Assembly: GCA_036383895.1 (NCBI GenBank)
Contig: DASVNK010000063.1
Location: 195,419-259,418 of the forward strand
Origin: DASVNK01 sp036383895
GTDB lineage: Bacteria > Verrucomicrobiota > Verrucomicrobiia > Limisphaerales > SXQI01
DNA length: 64,000 nt
Reading direction: 5' to 3'
The notes below the pieces were generated by a model, which saw only the letters and a program-made list of their open reading frames with translations, was not told the DNA's origin and did no database searches. The position numbers and the translations under genes were made by a program. Shown in pieces: positions 27,359 through 36,127 of the stretch. Position 1 is the first letter of the stretch, and every line of letters begins with the position of its first letter.

Positions 27359-27745
27359 ATGAAGTTAAGGATCATCCAGGCAACGCTCGCAACTGCGTTC
27401 CTGATTCTTTTTTCCGGCTGCACAACCACCATCACGAATCTCACGCCGAGCCAGCACCCGCGAAACGCGAACAACCTCTATCCATTCGAAGTCACTTTCG
27501 ACACGAAGCAGAAAACAGTTCGCGATAACACGATCAAGCCCTTCATCATGATCGGCACGCAACTTTATCCGATGGAACCCGCGCCCGTTCTCAAGAACCG
27601 CTGGGAAGCCCAGGTTCCCATTCCCGCGAACACCAACTACGTTTACTACCGCTACAAATTTCTCTACGATTACGATCGCATGGGCGCCCCCGGCGAAGAC
27701 AGCCGCCTTTCCCCCACTTACCAGCTTGAGATCGTCGACAAGTAA
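27359..27745 (+). CDS. small lipoprotein
   Basis: 128 aa. N-terminal signal with lipobox FLILFSGC (Cys about 21), then Thr-rich linker TTTITN and a compact beta-rich domain with many aromatic residues (NTNYVYYRYKFLYDYD). The product should be lipidated by the Lgt encoded just upstream and sorted to the outer membrane, since no Asp follows the Cys. I do not recognise the domain. Gap to lgt is about 70 bp and to pssA about 35 bp, so co-transcription is possible. Confidence 0.8.
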   Translation: MKLRIIQATLATAFLILFSGCTTTITNLTPSQHPRNANNLYPFEVTFDTKQKTVRDNTIKPFIMIGTQLYPMEPAPVLKNRWEAQVPIPANTNYVYYRYKFLYDYDRMGAPGEDSRLSPTYQLEIVDK

Positions 27746-27780
27746 GCGATTCTAAAAGTGCAGGCGTGGCCTGCGCGCTC

Positions 27781-28656
27781 ATGGCGATCCAGGAGAAAAA
27801 AGAAGATTCCGATCGGCTGAAAATTTATTTCCTGCCGAATCTCATGACGGCGGGAAATCTGTTTTGCGGTTTTCTCGCGCTCACCAAGATCGTCGAAGCC
27901 GATCCACTCGCAGCGAATTTTAATACCGTCATTCGCCATGCGCTGTTCCTGATCCTCCTCGCCTGCATCTTCGATCTGCTGGATGGCCGCGTGGCCCGCA
28001 TGGGCGGAGCGGAAAGCCCTTTCGGCCGCGAATTCGATTCCCTCGCAGATCTGATTTCCTTTGGCGCTGCACCCGCCTTCCTGGTGCATCGCATTGTGTT
28101 TCGAGACATTTTCACCGAGCATCCTCAAGTCGGCTGGTTCATTTCCTCAGTCTATTTAATCTGCGGTGCGTTACGGCTCGCTCGGTTCAACTGTTACGCC
28201 GCGATGCCAGGAGGCGGCGGCACGAAAGATTTCATGGGCTTTCCGATTCCCGCCGCCGCCGGATTAGTCGCTTCCCTCACTCTATTCCTCATGTGGATCG
28301 ATGAGCGCGGCTTCGCGACCGGTAATTGGCGCTATGGCCTGCCGGTCCTTTTGATTTTCCTTTCCGCTATGATGGTCAGTGAGGTGAAATATCCGTCGTT
28401 CAAGAAACTCGATCTCCGCACCACCAAGCCCTTCCTGAAAATCGTCTTCCTTTGCATTTTTGTCGGTCTGCTCATCATGTTGCGCGGGATCATCCTCCCA
28501 GTTCTCCTCCCGGCAATCTTCACCGCTTACCTTGCGTACGGTTTCATTCGCCCGCGCATCTCTCGCGAAATGCGTAAAGAAATCGAGGAGGATGACGATG
28601 ATGAACACGAGGAACATTCTCACGAAATAGTGCCGGAGCGGTCCCGCAACAATTAA
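27781..28656 (+). CDS. pssA: CDP-diacylglycerol-serine O-phosphatidyltransferase
   Basis: Makes phosphatidylserine from CDP-diacylglycerol and serine, the precursor of phosphatidylethanolamine. Membrane protein, 291 aa from the ATG at 27781 (a GTG five codons earlier is also open). The CDP-alcohol phosphatidyltransferase motif DGRVARMGGAESPFGREFD plus SLAD (about 70-92) contains all the conserved Asp residues. Seven to eight hydrophobic segments follow, and the tail is acidic and His-rich (EEDDDDEHEEHSHE). It ends 2 bp before the LysE gene. PssA type II fold; the phosphatidylserine decarboxylase is not in the window. Confidence 0.93.
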   Translation: MAIQEKKEDSDRLKIYFLPNLMTAGNLFCGFLALTKIVEADPLAANFNTVIRHALFLILLACIFDLLDGRVARMGGAESPFGREFDSLADLISFGAAPAFLVHRIVFRDIFTEHPQVGWFISSVYLICGALRLARFNCYAAMPGGGGTKDFMGFPIPAAAGLVASLTLFLMWIDERGFATGNWRYGLPVLLIFLSAMMVSEVKYPSFKKLDLRTTKPFLKIVFLCIFVGLLIMLRGIILPVLLPAIFTAYLAYGFIRPRISREMRKEIEEDDDDEHEEHSHEIVPERSRNN

Positions 28657-28658
28657 CA

Positions 28659-29324
28659 ATGGAGTCGTTTTTGGAGTTGCTGACTGCGGGACTCGCCGGC
28701 GTGATCGGCGGATTTTTATTCTGCATTCCCGTCGGGCCCATCAACATCACCATCATCAACGAAGGTGCCCGCCGCGGATTCTTTTGGGCCTTGATGATCG
28801 GCTTCGGCGCCATGGTCATGGACCTGATTTACTGCAGCGTCGCCTTCGCCGGGTTCTCTAGCATCTTCGCCTCAAAGTTTATGAAGGCGCTGATGCAACT
28901 GCTGAGCTTCGTTTTCCTGATTTATCTCGGCCTAAAATATCTCCTCACCGCCAGCCTCCCCGCCACCACGCCCACCGTCGAAGCAGTCGAACACAAACTC
29001 CATCCCCACACCGCCTTCTGGATCGGCTTCGTCCGCGTGCTCGGCAATCCCGCCGTGCTGCTCTTTTGGATCACCATGTCCGCGACCTTCATGGCGCACG
29101 AACTGATCAACGATACGATGGCCAGCAAAGCCATTTGCGTGCTCGGCACCTTTATCGGAGGCACATCATGGTTTGTCCTTCTCAGTTTTCTCGTCGCAAA
29201 AGGCCACGGAAAGTTTTCCACCAAAGGATTGATCCGCATGGCGCATATATCCGGGGGAGTGCTTCTCTTCGCCGGCGTCGTAGTCGGCTTTCAACTCGTC
29301 CGCATGTTGGCGAAAAAGCACTAG
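28659..29324 (+). CDS. LysE-family translocator
   Basis: 221 aa inner-membrane exporter of the LysE/RhtB superfamily, with six hydrophobic segments. The N-terminal signature CIPVGPINITIINEGARRG (about 22-41) matches the family PGP element. The segment FVRVLGNPAVLLFWITMSAT (about 128-147) is the second half signature. It probably exports an amino acid or related small molecule; the substrate is not predictable. It is 2 bp after pssA, thus in one operon with it. Confidence 0.9.
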   Translation: MESFLELLTAGLAGVIGGFLFCIPVGPINITIINEGARRGFFWALMIGFGAMVMDLIYCSVAFAGFSSIFASKFMKALMQLLSFVFLIYLGLKYLLTASLPATTPTVEAVEHKLHPHTAFWIGFVRVLGNPAVLLFWITMSATFMAHELINDTMASKAICVLGTFIGGTSWFVLLSFLVAKGHGKFSTKGLIRMAHISGGVLLFAGVVVGFQLVRMLAKKH

Positions 29325-29391
29325 CAGGCTATCCGCTTCTCATCACTTCGTTCTTCAGCGCGTCGCCTTCCTGCATTACATTCCCGCCGCA

Positions 29392-29964
29392 ATGTTAATG
29401 CTTCGCGCCAGACCGCCCGCAGATTGGCTGGATAAAATCAAAGCCAACCTGCCCGCGGTCCTTGTCGACCACGCGCACCTCGAACGCAAAGCCGCCACCA
29501 CCGCGCTCTGCCTCGAAAAATACAAGGATCTATATCCCCACGTCGAAGAACTGAACTCCATTGCCATCGAGGAACTCCAACACTTCCAACTCGTCCTCAA
29601 TCTCCTCAAAGCCCGCCACATCCCCTTCGGCCACGCCTATCCCAGCCCCTGGATCAGCGGCATGATGAAATCGATCCGCAACGGCTCACGCCACCAGGCC
29701 ATCGATCATCTCATCTGCTGCTCTCTCATCGAAGGCCGCAGCTGCGAAAAATTCCAACTCCTCTCCCAGGCCCTCGCCGAACGCGACCCCGAACTCGCCC
29801 AATTCTACGGCAGCCTCGTCGAATCCGAAGGCAACCACTACGCCACCTACATCCTCATGGCCCGCAACATCGATGACGCCGAAACCGACCGCCGCCTCGA
29901 CTTCTACCTCGACCTCGACGCCCAACTCGTCCAAAAACCGAACCCGTTTCCAATTCTCCATTAG
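29392..29964 (+). CDS. miaE: tRNA-(ms2io6A)-hydroxylase
   Basis: Non-haem di-iron monooxygenase that hydroxylates the isopentenyl side chain of 2-methylthio-N6-isopentenyladenosine at tRNA position 37. 190 aa, ferritin-like four-helix bundle. Iron ligands are visible: Glu and His in LVDHAHLERKAATTAL (about 23-38), the pair EELQHFQLVL (about 62), Glu in CSLIEGRSCEKFQLL (about 111) and the pair in SLVESEGNHYATYI (about 143-152). These match the known MiaE pattern. It lies 67 bp after the LysE gene. The other mia genes are not in the window. Confidence 0.92.
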   Translation: MLMLRARPPADWLDKIKANLPAVLVDHAHLERKAATTALCLEKYKDLYPHVEELNSIAIEELQHFQLVLNLLKARHIPFGHAYPSPWISGMMKSIRNGSRHQAIDHLICCSLIEGRSCEKFQLLSQALAERDPELAQFYGSLVESEGNHYATYILMARNIDDAETDRRLDFYLDLDAQLVQKPNPFPILH

Positions 29965-30008
29965 ATCTCCGCGTAGACGCCTCGCTCGCCGGGTGGCAAT
30001 CTCGCGAC

Positions 30009-30895
30009 ATGAACACGCCTTTCAATCGCCGCCGCTTTTGCGGCCTGGTGGGAACCGCTTCTGCATTCGCAACCGCTGTGAATATTTCCTCCACCGAGAA
30101 CGACAATTTCAAGATCACCAAAGGTCGCATCCGCCAGTCGATCATGGGCTGGACCTTCAATCCCATGCCCACCCGCGAACTCGCGCAGCTCTGCAAATCG
30201 ATCGGCCTCGTCGCCATGGAAGGTGTCGGCGCCGAACATTACCCGATGATCAAGGAACTCGGCTTCGAAATCTCCCTCGTCAGCAGCCACGGTTTCGCGC
30301 GCGGCCCGTTCAATCCCGCCAATCACGATCACGTCGTGGAAAAGTTGCGCGAAGGAATCGATCTCGCCGTGAAGTTCGGCGCGAAGAGCGTCATCACGTT
30401 CACCGGTATGCGGGAGCCTGGCATTTCCGATGAGCAAGGCGCGAAAAACTGTATCGACGCATGGAAAAAGATTCTCCCCTACGCCGAAGAAAAGAAGATC
30501 ACCCTCTGCCTCGAGCACCTGAACAGCCGCGACAACACCCATCCCATGAAAGGTCACCCCGCCTACTTCGGCGACGACGTCGATTTCTGCGTGGACCTCA
30601 TCAATCGCGTCAGCTCGCCACAGTTCAAACTGCTCTTCGACATCTATCACGTCCAAATCATGAACGGCGACGTCATCCGCCGCCTCCGCAAATACAAAGA
30701 CGTCATCGCCCACTACACACCGCAGGCGTCCCCGGCCGCGGCGAGTTGGACGACACGCAAGAGATCAATTATCCCGCGGTCATGCGTGCCATCCTTGAGA
30801 CCGGCTACACCGGCTTCGTCGCCCAGGAGTTCATTCCCACCTGGCCGGATCGCGCTGCCGCCCTCCGCCATGCCGCCCGCGTTTGCGACGTTTAA
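30009..30895 (+). pseudogene. hydroxypyruvate isomerase-like TIM barrel, frameshifted
   Basis: Member of the sugar phosphate isomerase/epimerase (xylose isomerase-like TIM barrel) family. The N-terminus carries a Tat-type signal, NRRRFCGLVGTASAFATA. Barrel motifs are HGFARGPFNPANHD, CLEHLNSRDN and LFDIYHVQIMNGD. After YKDVIAHY (about residue 233) the frame fails: a missing base near 30712 shifts it to Pro/Ser/Arg-rich sequence that stops at 30914. The continuation is in another frame, TAGVPGRGELDDTQEINYPAV through to the stop at 30895, with the expected C-terminus. One inserted C would restore a complete protein. It is either a fresh pseudogene or a sequencing error. Confidence 0.85.
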
Positions 30896-30961
30896 TCCAC
30901 CGCCAAATACGTAAAAAACGGCCCTGAAGCGATTTAGCTAAAGTTTTGCAATAAAAATCCG

Positions 30962-30991
30962 TTGACACTTTTGGGTAATAAACGGTAGAAA
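30962..30991 (+). promoter_or_regulatory. mraZ promoter
   Basis: Perfect TTGACA (30962-30967), 18-bp spacer, TAGAAA (30986-30991). It overlaps the MraZ-box repeats, as expected for autorepression. Confidence 0.5.
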
Positions 30992-31006
30992 ACGGGAAAG
31001 AACGGG
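30972..31006 (+). promoter_or_regulatory. MraZ-box-like direct repeats
   Basis: G-rich pentamers recur with a 10-bp period: TGGGT (30972), ACGGT (30982), ACGGG (30992), ACGGG (31002). Known MraZ boxes are TGGGN pentamers separated by 5 bases, and MraZ represses its own promoter through them. Here the repeats span the predicted promoter. Confidence 0.55.
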
Positions 31007-31028
31007 AAATCGCGGAACAGAAGCGCCT

Positions 31029-31496
31029 TTGAAGGATCGCACGCCATCTGCCGAGCCAGTCGATTACACCGGTCACTTCCGCCATGGAATTGACGGGAGC
31101 AGGCGCGTCATGCTTCCCGCCAAGTGGCGCCCGCGCGACGCGAACACCAGGTTTACCGTCATCCCCTGGCCGATTGGCGCCGAAGATCGCCTCCTCGTTC
31201 TCCCGCCCGAACGCTGGCGCGAGATGCTTTCCAAATTAAAAGCCCGTTCCCTCTCCGATCCGCGCATCGAAGCGTTGGAACAGGAGATCGCCGAAAACGC
31301 CGCCCAAGTTGTTCCCGACAAGGTCGGCCGCATCTGCATCACCGAGGAACACGCCAACGCGCTCAAAATTTCCAACGAAGCAGAACTCGTGGGACGCCTC
31401 GATAAATTCGAAATTTGGGAACCAAACGCGCGCGCCACGGTCCGCGCTCAAAACAAAAAGCTCGCCGCCGAAGTGCTCAAGGAGATCGACCTATGA
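31029..31496 (+). CDS. mraZ: transcriptional regulator MraZ
   Basis: DNA-binding autoregulator normally at the head of the division and cell-wall cluster. 155 aa with a TTG start. Two SpoVT-AbrB-like halves are visible: GHFRHGIDGSRRVMLPAKWR with TVIPW and LLVLPPERW, and AQVVPDKVGRICITEEHANA with KFEIW. The first turns carry the DGSRRVMLP and DKVGRICIT elements typical for MraZ. MraZ is usually followed by rsmH and ftsI; here it is followed by a 50-aa ORF and a LysM protein, then the convergent metH, so it is uncoupled from the division cluster. An upstream promoter and MraZ-box repeats support autorepression. Confidence 0.93.
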   Translation: MKDRTPSAEPVDYTGHFRHGIDGSRRVMLPAKWRPRDANTRFTVIPWPIGAEDRLLVLPPERWREMLSKLKARSLSDPRIEALEQEIAENAAQVVPDKVGRICITEEHANALKISNEAELVGRLDKFEIWEPNARATVRAQNKKLAAEVLKEIDL

Positions 31497-31645
31497 CCAA
31501 CGCGCGCCGGCCAAACAATTTTTCATTTTGCCTGATGGTTGCGAACTCGGATGCGCCGTTCTGTGCCGACGGGCGGCGCATCCTCTCTTCAACTAACACC
31601 CAATTCAGCAACCCTCTCGCGAATTCAAAACAGCCAAGCCCATGA
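31493..31645 (+). CDS. small ORF (50 aa) bridging mraZ and the LysM gene
   Basis: It starts at an ATG that overlaps the mraZ stop (ATGA) and ends at a TGA that overlaps the next ATG (ATGA). The 50-aa product begins MTNARRPNNFSFC and is rich in Asn, Ser, Ala and Pro, with two Cys. I recognise no domain. The two 4-bp overlaps in succession suggest that ribosomes pass from mraZ through this ORF to the LysM gene. The same could arise by chance, and it has no ribosome site beyond the coupling. Confidence 0.55.
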   Translation: MTNARRPNNFSFCLMVANSDAPFCADGRRILSSTNTQFSNPLANSKQPSP

Positions 31646-32265
31646 ACGAAACCACCCAACTCAATACCGAACTGCTTTCTGCTGACGCCCGTGGCCGCAA
31701 GCACATTCCCGTCGCTGTCTTCGCAGTCATTTTAATTCACGTCGTCCTCTTTGTCGTCCTGCTCATCGCTGCCGGGTGCCGTTCCAGCGCGCGCGCCAAG
31801 AAGGTGATCCAACCGCAGCCAGAAGTAGCGCAACAACCAATCGACCCATTTTCCGCCGCGGGAGAAGCGGCGCCGGTCGAAACAGCGCAACAAGAAAGCG
31901 CGGCGCCGATCGCTCAGGAACCAGTTGCCGTCACCGAACCGCCCGTTCAATTAACGCAACCGCTTGAGCCCGTCGCGCCCGTTTCGCGCACGGTCGTTCA
32001 ACAGCAATCACCGCCCGCAAAACCGCGCGTCGCGAAAGCCACACCAAAAACAAAAGTAATTACGCCGAAAATCTACGTCGTGAAATCAGGCGACTCGCTC
32101 GACAAAATCGCCAGAAGTCACGGCCTCACCATTCAAGCCGTGAAGGTCGCCAACAAAATGAAAACCGACGTGATCCACCCCGGCCAGAAGCTCCAGCTCA
32201 TGCCAGTCGGCAGCTCGCCGTTGCAAGTCCGGTCCGAACACAAGAAAGGTGAAAAAGAGGTCTAA
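31642..32265 (+). CDS. membrane-anchored LysM peptidoglycan-binding protein
   Basis: 207 aa. One N-terminal membrane helix (IPVAVFAVILIHVVLFVVLLIA split over residues 21-44; an AAGC follows, so a lipoprotein-like signal is also possible). A Pro/Gln/Ala-rich spacer (50-130) suits crossing the periplasm. One LysM domain (about 146-192) reads IYVVKSGDSLDKIARSHG and ANKMKTDVIHPGQKLQLMP. It should bind glycan strands of peptidoglycan. It is coupled to the small ORF and mraZ, which ties it to cell envelope control. The stop codon overlaps the metH stop by 4 bp on the opposite strand. Confidence 0.9.
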   Translation: MNETTQLNTELLSADARGRKHIPVAVFAVILIHVVLFVVLLIAAGCRSSARAKKVIQPQPEVAQQPIDPFSAAGEAAPVETAQQESAAPIAQEPVAVTEPPVQLTQPLEPVAPVSRTVVQQQSPPAKPRVAKATPKTKVITPKIYVVKSGDSLDKIARSHGLTIQAVKVANKMKTDVIHPGQKLQLMPVGSSPLQVRSEHKKGEKEV

Positions 32266-35200
32266 CTATGGAGACGTCCACATCCACAATTTCCGCCGCT
32301 GACACTGGTTCCGTGGTTGTTTGGGTCGTAGTTGAGGTAGGGTGATAACCATCGCTCTACCTCTTCTAACGTCATCCCTTTCCGCACGTGATAATCCAGC
32401 ACCTGGTCGCGCCCAAGTTTCCCCACCGCGAAATATTTTGATTGCGGATGCGAAAAATATAATCCGCTCACGCTGCTCGCCGGCCACATCGCGCAACTTT
32501 CCGTCAGCTTAATTCCCGCGTTCTTCTCCGGGTCAATCAGCTTCCAAAGCAACTGTTTCTCCGTGTGGTCCGGGCACGCCGGGTAACCCGCCGCCGGCCG
32601 AATCCCGCGATACCGTTCCTTAATCAAATCATCGCTGCACAGGTTCTCCGTCTTCCCGTAACCCAGATCTTCGCGCGCCTGTTTGTGTAAACATTCCGCG
32701 AACGCCTCCGCCAGCCGGTCCGCCAACGCCTTCGTCATGATCGAACTATAATCATCATGATCGCGCTCGAACTTCTTGCATAACTCATCGGTCCCCTCCC
32801 CGGCCGTCACCGCGAACGTGCCCAGGTAATCCTTCAACCCGCTTTCCTTCGGCGCGACGAAATCCGCCAGCGCATGATTAAATTCATTCGCCTGTTTCTG
32901 CGCCTGCTGCCGCAACGTGTGGAACGTCATCAGCACCTTCGTGCGACTCTCATCCGTATACAATTCAATGTCATCGCCCACGCTGTTCGCCGGGAAGAAT
33001 CCGTAAACCGCATTTGCCGTCAGCAAATTCTGGCTCACGATATTCTTCAGCAACCGCTGCGCATCATCGAACAACTCCCGCGCCTTCGAACCGACCGTCG
33101 CATCCTCAAAAATCGATGGATAACGCCCGCGAATTTCCCACGCATGGAAAAACGGCGACCAATCAATGAACGGCACGATTTTCTCCAGCGGAAAATTCTT
33201 CAACACCCGCGTCCCGGTAAACGACGGCACCGCGATGTCCTCCTGCTTCCACTCGATCTTTGTCCTCCGCGACCGCGCCGTCTCGATGCTGATTAAATCT
33301 CTCCGCTCCCGCGTCGCAGCATGCGCGTGACGCAACTTCTCCTGCTCGTCGCGATTCTTCTGCGCGAATTCCACCCGCACCGTCGGGTTAATCAACGAAC
33401 CCACCACCCCCACTGCCCGCGACGCATCCAGCACATGCACCACTTCCTTGCCATAAGCCGGCGCAATCTTCACCGCCGTATGCGCCTTACTCGTCGTCGC
33501 CCCGCCAATCAACAGCGGAATATCCAATCCCGTCCGCTGCATTTCCTTTGCCACATGCGCCATCTCATCCAGCGACGGCGTGATCAACCCGCTCAACCCG
33601 ATCATGTCCGCCTTCACTTCCCGCGCCGTCTGCAAAATCTTCTCCGCGGACACCATCACGCCCAAACCAATCACCTCATAATTATTACAACCCAGCACCA
33701 CCCCCACGATGTTCTTCCCAATGTCATGCACATCGCCCTTCACCGTCGCCATCACCACGCGTCCTTGTGGCTGATGATTCCCACTCACGCGCTTCTCCTC
33801 CTCCATGAACGGCAACAGATACGCCACCGCTTTCTTCATCACCCGCGCGCTCTTCACCACCTGCGGCAAAAACATCTTCCCCGCGCCGAACAAATCGCCC
33901 ACCACATTCATTCCCGCCATCAACGGCCCCTCAATCACCAACAACGGCCGTCCATACTTCTGCCGCGCCTCCTCCGTATCCGTCTCGATGAAATCCACAA
34001 TCCCCTTCACCAACGCATGCGAAAGCCGCTCCTCCACCGTCCCCGAGCGCCACGGATCCTCAACCTTCTCCCCCTTCTCCTTCTGCTTCACCGTTTCGGC
34101 GTGCTTGATCAACCGCTCCGTCGCGTCCGGACGCCGGTTCAGCAACACATCTTCCACCAACTCCAGCAAATCCTTCGGAATCTCTTCGTAAACCTCCAGC
34201 ATCCCCGCGTTCACGATCCCCATATCGAGCCCCGCCTTGATCGCGTGATACAAAAACGCCGAGTGCATCGCCTCCCGCACCAAATTATTTCCGCGGAACG
34301 AAAATGAAATATTACTCACCCCGCCGCTCACCTTCGCCAGCGGCAAGTTCTCCTTGATCCAACGCGTCGCGTTAATGAAATCGACCGCATAATTATTATG
34401 CTCCTCCATCCCCGTCGCCACCGTGAGAATGTTCGGATCAAAAATAATATCCTGCGGCGGGAACCCAACTTCCTTCGTCAGAATGTCATAACAACGCTGA
34501 CAAATCTCCTTCCGCCGTTCCAAATTGTCGGCCTGCCCTTTCTCATCGAACGCCATCACCACCACCGCCGCCCCATAACGCCGCACCAACCGCGCCTGCT
34601 CCTTAAACTTTTCCTCGCCCTCCTTCAGGCTGATCGAATTCACCACGCCCTTCCCCTGGATGCACTTCAACCCCGCCTCGATCACCGACCACTTCGAGCT
34701 GTCGATCATCACCGGCACCTTCGCGATTGCATCATCCCCCGCGATCAAATTCAGGAACGTCGTCATCGCCTTTTCCGAATCGAGCATCCCCTCGTCCATG
34801 TTCACGTCGATGATCTGCGCCCCATTCTCCACCTGCTGCCGCGCCACCGTCACCGCCTCTTCATAATTCCCCGCCAGGATCAGTTTCGAGAACTTCGGTG
34901 ACCCCGTCACATTCGTCCGCTCGCCAACGTTAATGAAATTCGAATCCGGCCGAACCGTCAGTGCTTCCAGTCCACTCAAGCGCAAATACGGATCCGCCGC
35001 CTGTACCTTCCGCGGCGGAACATTTCGTACCGCCTCCGCAATCGCCGCGATATGTGGCGGCGTTGTCCCGCAACATCCACCCACAATATTCAGCCAGCCA
35101 TTCTGCGCCCACTCGCCCAACTTCGGCGCCAGCGTCTCCGGCGTTTCCGGGAATCCTGTCGGCAACAGCGGATTCGGCAAACCCGCATTCGGATAACAAC

Positions 35201-36038
35201 TCAGCGGAATCGGCGCCACCCGATGCAACTCCTCAATCAGCGGCCGCAATTCATCCGGCCCCAGCGCGCAATTCATCCCCACGCTCAAGAGCGGCACATG
35301 CGAAATCGAATTCCAGAAAGCCTCCACCGTCTGCCCCGTCACCCCGCGCGTCCCACCCTTCTGGATGAACGTCACCGACGCCATGATCGGCAGCCGATAA
35401 CCAATTTCATCAAACAACTTCTCAATCGCGAAAAACGCCGCCTTCGAATTCAGCGTGTCGAAAATCGTCTCCACCAGCAGCACATCCGCGCCGCCATCCA
35501 CCAACCCTTTGGCCTGAGTAAAATACGCCGCGACCAACTCGTCGTAACTCACATTCCGCGCACCCGCATTGTTAACGTCCGTCGAAATCGAAGCCGTCCG
35601 CGTCGTCGGCCCCATTGCTCCCGCCACCCAGCAAGTCCGCCCCGGCTGCGCCGCCATCACCGCATCCGCCGCCCGCCGCGCACACTGCGCACCCGCCACG
35701 CTCAATTCATACGCCGCTTCCTCCAGATGATAATCCGCCAGTGAAATCGCCTGCGTGCTGAACGTATTCGTCTCAATAATATCCGCCCCCGCCTCCAGAT
35801 ACTGCCGATGCACCTCCTCGATCACCTCCGGCTGCGTCACATTCAACACGTCATGATTCCCCTTCAAATCCTTCTTCGGATTCGGGAATCGCGTCCCCCG
35901 ATACGCCGCCTCATCCAACCCATACCGCTGAACCATCGTCCCCATCGCCCCATCAATGATAACAATCCTCTCCTCCAGCGCCTTCCGCAGCAGCGCTTCA
36001 CGTTCCTGTACACGTCGGGCTTTCTCTAAATCACTCAT
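32262..36038 (-). CDS. metH: cobalamin-dependent methionine synthase
   Basis: Transfers the methyl group of 5-methyltetrahydrofolate to homocysteine through methylcobalamin. 1258 aa from the ATG at 36038, close to the 1227 aa of E. coli. Homocysteine domain (about 20-340, VVIIDGAMGT-like start, zinc Cys in SVGMNCALG and GGCCGTTPPH). Pterin-binding domain (about 370-630, NVGERTNVTGSPKF). B12 cap and B12 domain with DVHDIGKNIVGVVLGCNN (His ligand, about 775) and GLSGLITPSLDEM. Reactivation domain at the end, with GIRPAAGYPACPDHTEK for AdoMet. All modules are present. The frame runs 86 codons further upstream through tandem repeats, which I reject. A promoter lies just before the chosen start. 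Confidence 0.97.
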   Translation of the reverse strand: MSDLEKARRVQEREALLRKALEERIVIIDGAMGTMVQRYGLDEAAYRGTRFPNPKKDLKGNHDVLNVTQPEVIEEVHRQYLEAGADIIETNTFSTQAISLADYHLEEAAYELSVAGAQCARRAADAVMAAQPGRTCWVAGAMGPTTRTASISTDVNNAGARNVSYDELVAAYFTQAKGLVDGGADVLLVETIFDTLNSKAAFFAIEKLFDEIGYRLPIMASVTFIQKGGTRGVTGQTVEAFWNSISHVPLLSVGMNCALGPDELRPLIEELHRVAPIPLSCYPNAGLPNPLLPTGFPETPETLAPKLGEWAQNGWLNIVGGCCGTTPPHIAAIAEAVRNVPPRKVQAADPYLRLSGLEALTVRPDSNFINVGERTNVTGSPKFSKLILAGNYEEAVTVARQQVENGAQIIDVNMDEGMLDSEKAMTTFLNLIAGDDAIAKVPVMIDSSKWSVIEAGLKCIQGKGVVNSISLKEGEEKFKEQARLVRRYGAAVVVMAFDEKGQADNLERRKEICQRCYDILTKEVGFPPQDIIFDPNILTVATGMEEHNNYAVDFINATRWIKENLPLAKVSGGVSNISFSFRGNNLVREAMHSAFLYHAIKAGLDMGIVNAGMLEVYEEIPKDLLELVEDVLLNRRPDATERLIKHAETVKQKEKGEKVEDPWRSGTVEERLSHALVKGIVDFIETDTEEARQKYGRPLLVIEGPLMAGMNVVGDLFGAGKMFLPQVVKSARVMKKAVAYLLPFMEEEKRVSGNHQPQGRVVMATVKGDVHDIGKNIVGVVLGCNNYEVIGLGVMVSAEKILQTAREVKADMIGLSGLITPSLDEMAHVAKEMQRTGLDIPLLIGGATTSKAHTAVKIAPAYGKEVVHVLDASRAVGVVGSLINPTVRVEFAQKNRDEQEKLRHAHAATRERRDLISIETARSRRTKIEWKQEDIAVPSFTGTRVLKNFPLEKIVPFIDWSPFFHAWEIRGRYPSIFEDATVGSKARELFDDAQRLLKNIVSQNLLTANAVYGFFPANSVGDDIELYTDESRTKVLMTFHTLRQQAQKQANEFNHALADFVAPKESGLKDYLGTFAVTAGEGTDELCKKFERDHDDYSSIMTKALADRLAEAFAECLHKQAREDLGYGKTENLCSDDLIKERYRGIRPAAGYPACPDHTEKQLLWKLIDPEKNAGIKLTESCAMWPASSVSGLYFSHPQSKYFAVGKLGRDQVLDYHVRKGMTLEEVERWLSPYLNYDPNNHGTSVSGGNCGCGRLHS

Positions 36039-36057
36039 GGCAAAACCAACTTCCGTC

Positions 36058-36086
36058 ACTCTAGACAATCCAAAAACAAACATCAA
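36058..36086 (-). promoter_or_regulatory. predicted metH promoter
   Basis: On the minus strand TTGATG, 17-bp spacer, TAGAGT, with the start codon about 20 bp further on. It lies between metH and the tandem repeats, so changes in repeat number act upstream of it. Confidence 0.35.
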
Positions 36087-36127
36087 GACCAAAATATCAT
36101 CCAATCCGGATACGTTGATTTGAATAT

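Noticed and set aside
33321..34307. 328-aa Arg/His-rich plus-strand frame
   Set aside because: Antisense of metH; composition is what a C-rich third-position gene gives in reverse.
36039..36127. cobalamin or SAM riboswitch before metH
   Set aside because: Fewer than 100 bp separate metH from the repeats and no aptamer core is visible.
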